DNA of 7,956 nucleotides. Source: Fervidifonticultor_A octavus_A. Its GTDB lineage: Bacteria > Sysuimicrobiota > Sysuimicrobiia > Sysuimicrobiales > Humicultoraceae. The stretch spans positions 1 through 7,956 of the forward strand of contig JAVKID010000116.1 of NCBI GenBank assembly GCA_031459655.1, given 5' to 3'. How positions within the stretch are numbered: position 1 is the stretch's first letter; each line of letters begins with the position of its first letter. Positions 6,682-7,956 of this stretch are shown here, in pieces. The position numbers and the translations under genes are program-made. Under the pieces are notes generated by a model, which saw only the letters and a list, made by a program, of their open reading frames with translations, did no database searches and was not told the DNA's origin.

Positions 6682-6722
6682 AAGCACCGGAGGCCGGCAC
6701 GGTGCCGGCCTCCGGTGCTTTT
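6682..6722 (+). terminator. Strong rho-independent terminator after the protease gene
   Basis: Perfect inverted arms at 6682-6700 and 6702-6720 (AAGCACCGGAGGCCGGCAC and its complement) form a stem of about 18 bp with a 3-nt loop, ending in TTTT (6719-6722). It starts 16 bp after the protease stop and should separate the protease transcript from the next gene. Confidence 0.88.
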
Positions 6723-6851
6723 AGCGGCCCTCGCTCTGCTACCGCAGTCCTCAGGGAAGGGAGGAAAGAAGACGGGCGCCACGAAGGTAATGTCACTCGC
6801 CTTCGCCACATCCACCGTCCCCTCCGACCGTCTACCACACGCCCTCCTCCG

Positions 6852-6860
6852 GGGAGGTGA
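6852..6860 (+). promoter_or_regulatory. Shine-Dalgarno site that decides the start of the Asp-box protein
   Basis: GGGAGGTGA repeats the protease gene's ribosome site exactly. Its GGAGG core (6853-6857) is only 2 nt from ATG 6860 but 8 nt from GTG 6866, so GTG 6866 is the better start and the ATG overlaps the site itself. In the 143 bp between the terminator and this gene I see no convincing promoter. Confidence 0.75.
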
Positions 6861-6865
6861 TGCAG

Positions 6866-7956
6866 GTGCGGGCACCGCAAAGTGTGTGGAGGGCTGTCTC
6901 CAGCTTGGGGCGTCTTGTGGCCGTGGCGGTCGCAGCCGTGCTGATGTCCACGCTCCTTTCCCCCTCCGGCTTCGCCCAGCGGGCCGGACAGGACGTCAAG
7001 GTGTCCGACCAGCGGTACGTCCGACACGACGGCGGAAGCGATCGCGGCATCCAGAGCTGCAGTGACGACCGCACCCCGACAGGCGGTGGCAACCGCCAGC
7101 AGAACGAGCCGACGGTCGCCATCAATCCTTTCAACCCCCAGGTGATCGCGGCCGGCGCCAACGACTACTGCGGCGTTGCCACGTGGGGAGAGGCCTGGAT
7201 GGGGTTTTACATTTCGCAGGACGGAGGCAGGACCTGGGTCAACTCCCTCAACCCGGGGTACCCCGCCGACACCAGCACCGAAGGGCAGGCCTCGCCCATC
7301 TTCGGGGAGGACTTTGCCGCCGGTGACCCCATCATGGCCTGGGACACCGACCGGCATCTGTTCTACGGGGGTATCGCCTTCAACCGCACCCAGCCCAACG
7401 CCAGCGGCTTCATCACCCCCACCAACGGGCACGTGATCGTCTCCACCTGGAAGCACGACCCGACGGCTCCCCTGGGGATGGACTACCTGCGCACCGTCAT
7501 CGTGGGAGTGGGCACGCCCAGCGCCTTCTTCTTTGGGCGGTTCAACGACAAACCGTCCCTCAAGGTCGACACCTGGGAGGGTAGCCCGCACCACGGCAAC
7601 GTCTACGTCTCCTGGACGCTGTTCCCCGGAGCCGGGCAGGACCAGATTCTCTTCTCGCGCTCCACCGACCACGGAGTCACATTTTCGGCACCGATAAAAA
7701 TCTCCAAGGACATCGCCAACGCCCAGGGGAGCGACATCGCCGTGGCCCCCGACGGCACCGTGTACGTGGTCTGGCGCCAGTTTGCGTTCCTCAAGCCCGG
7801 CGTGGTGGACGCCATCATGTTCGTCAAGTCGACGGACGGGGGCCGGACATTCACCGCTCCCCAGATGGTCGCGGCGGTCACGGTTCCCTACGACCGGCGC
7901 GACCGCTACGACGACGGCAGCTTCGCCCGGGATTGCGGCGACGGCCCGTTCCACTG
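6866..7956 (+). CDS. Secreted Asp-box (BNR) repeat protein, sialidase-like beta-propeller, 3' end outside window
   Basis: The frame is open from GTG 6866 to the window end (363 full codons). The start has a signal peptide: basic RAPQSVWRAVSSLGR, hydrophobic LVAVAVAAVLMSTLL, and a likely cut near SGFAQ (residues 34-38). Three Asp-box motifs (S-x-D-x-G-x-T-W/F) are visible: SQDGGRTW (117-124), STDHGVTF (266-273) and STDGGRTF (322-329). EPTVAINPFNPQVIAAGAND (81-100) and DIAVAPDGTVYVVWR (290-304) have the look of propeller blades in exo-alpha-sialidase-like and related secreted proteins. No FRIP-type arginine motif is seen in this portion, so sialidase activity is not supported; it may bind or cleave glycans or be structural. 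Cys65, Cys102 and Cys357 could form disulphides outside the cell. Upstream is the exported protease, with the same ribosome site but behind a strong terminator. Confidence 0.87.
   Translation, partial: MRAPQSVWRAVSSLGRLVAVAVAAVLMSTLLSPSGFAQRAGQDVKVSDQRYVRHDGGSDRGIQSCSDDRTPTGGGNRQQNEPTVAINPFNPQVIAAGANDYCGVATWGEAWMGFYISQDGGRTWVNSLNPGYPADTSTEGQASPIFGEDFAAGDPIMAWDTDRHLFYGGIAFNRTQPNASGFITPTNGHVIVSTWKHDPTAPLGMDYLRTVIVGVGTPSAFFFGRFNDKPSLKVDTWEGSPHHGNVYVSWTLFPGAGQDQILFSRSTDHGVTFSAPIKISKDIANAQGSDIAVAPDGTVYVVWRQFAFLKPGVVDAIMFVKSTDGGRTFTAPQMVAAVTVPYDRRDRYDDGSFARDCGDGPFH

Noticed and set aside
6629..7954. Long - strand open frame (441 codons) opposite the end of the window
   Set aside because: It lies antisense to the Asp-box gene and reads as low-complexity Gly/Val/Asp/Arg peptide caused by high GC3. 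The + strand frame has a signal peptide, ribosome site and three Asp-box motifs.
6866..7956. Calling the last gene a true sialidase
   Set aside because: Asp-boxes occur in many propeller proteins. The visible part lacks a FRIP-type motif and the C-terminal half is outside the window.

Overview
The window is about 8 kb of GC-rich bacterial DNA. Third codon positions are strongly G/C, and several genes carry clear Shine-Dalgarno sequences. Nothing fixes the lineage. The gene types would suit a high-GC, free-living, possibly thermophilic soil or sediment bacterium, but that is inference. No tRNA, rRNA, CRISPR array or intact transposase was seen.

Left part (1-2663): a co-directional run of three genes on the + strand. 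First is the C-terminal part of an ABC importer permease (cut by the window edge), then a complete ABC ATPase of the Fe3+/spermidine/putrescine (FbpC/PotA-like) type with a C-terminal TOBE region. Last is a TIM-barrel sugar-phosphate isomerase/epimerase-like protein whose GTG start overlaps the ATPase stop by 4 bp. This looks like one operon for import and processing of a small organic solute. The binding protein, which would help name the substrate, is probably upstream of the window.

Middle (2664-3228): 565 bp without an intact gene. On the - strand there is a decayed coding remnant with one apparent frameshift and no convincing 5' end, its stop codon directly abutting that of the isomerase. 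Next to it lies a cluster of five copies of a short palindrome, core TGGGGTCAGACCC. Four are exact and one is degenerate, and they include two dimers with an identical 29-bp pitch. This resembles REP/BIME-type mobile palindromes, but no transposase is present. A TACAAT box then lies just ahead of the next gene, which lacks a Shine-Dalgarno sequence and may be leaderless.

Right part (3229-7956): a DapB-like / 2,4-diaminopentanoate dehydrogenase-like oxidoreductase, then a 190-bp gap with helically phased CCCCGG motifs. A secreted Vpr-like subtilisin protease follows (signal peptide, prodomain, S8 domain with inserted PA domain, C-terminal beta domain), closed by a very strong hairpin terminator. 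The last gene is a secreted Asp-box (BNR) protein, probably a beta-propeller, that runs off the right edge. The two exported proteins have almost identical ribosome binding sites but are separated by the terminator, so they are probably independent transcripts.
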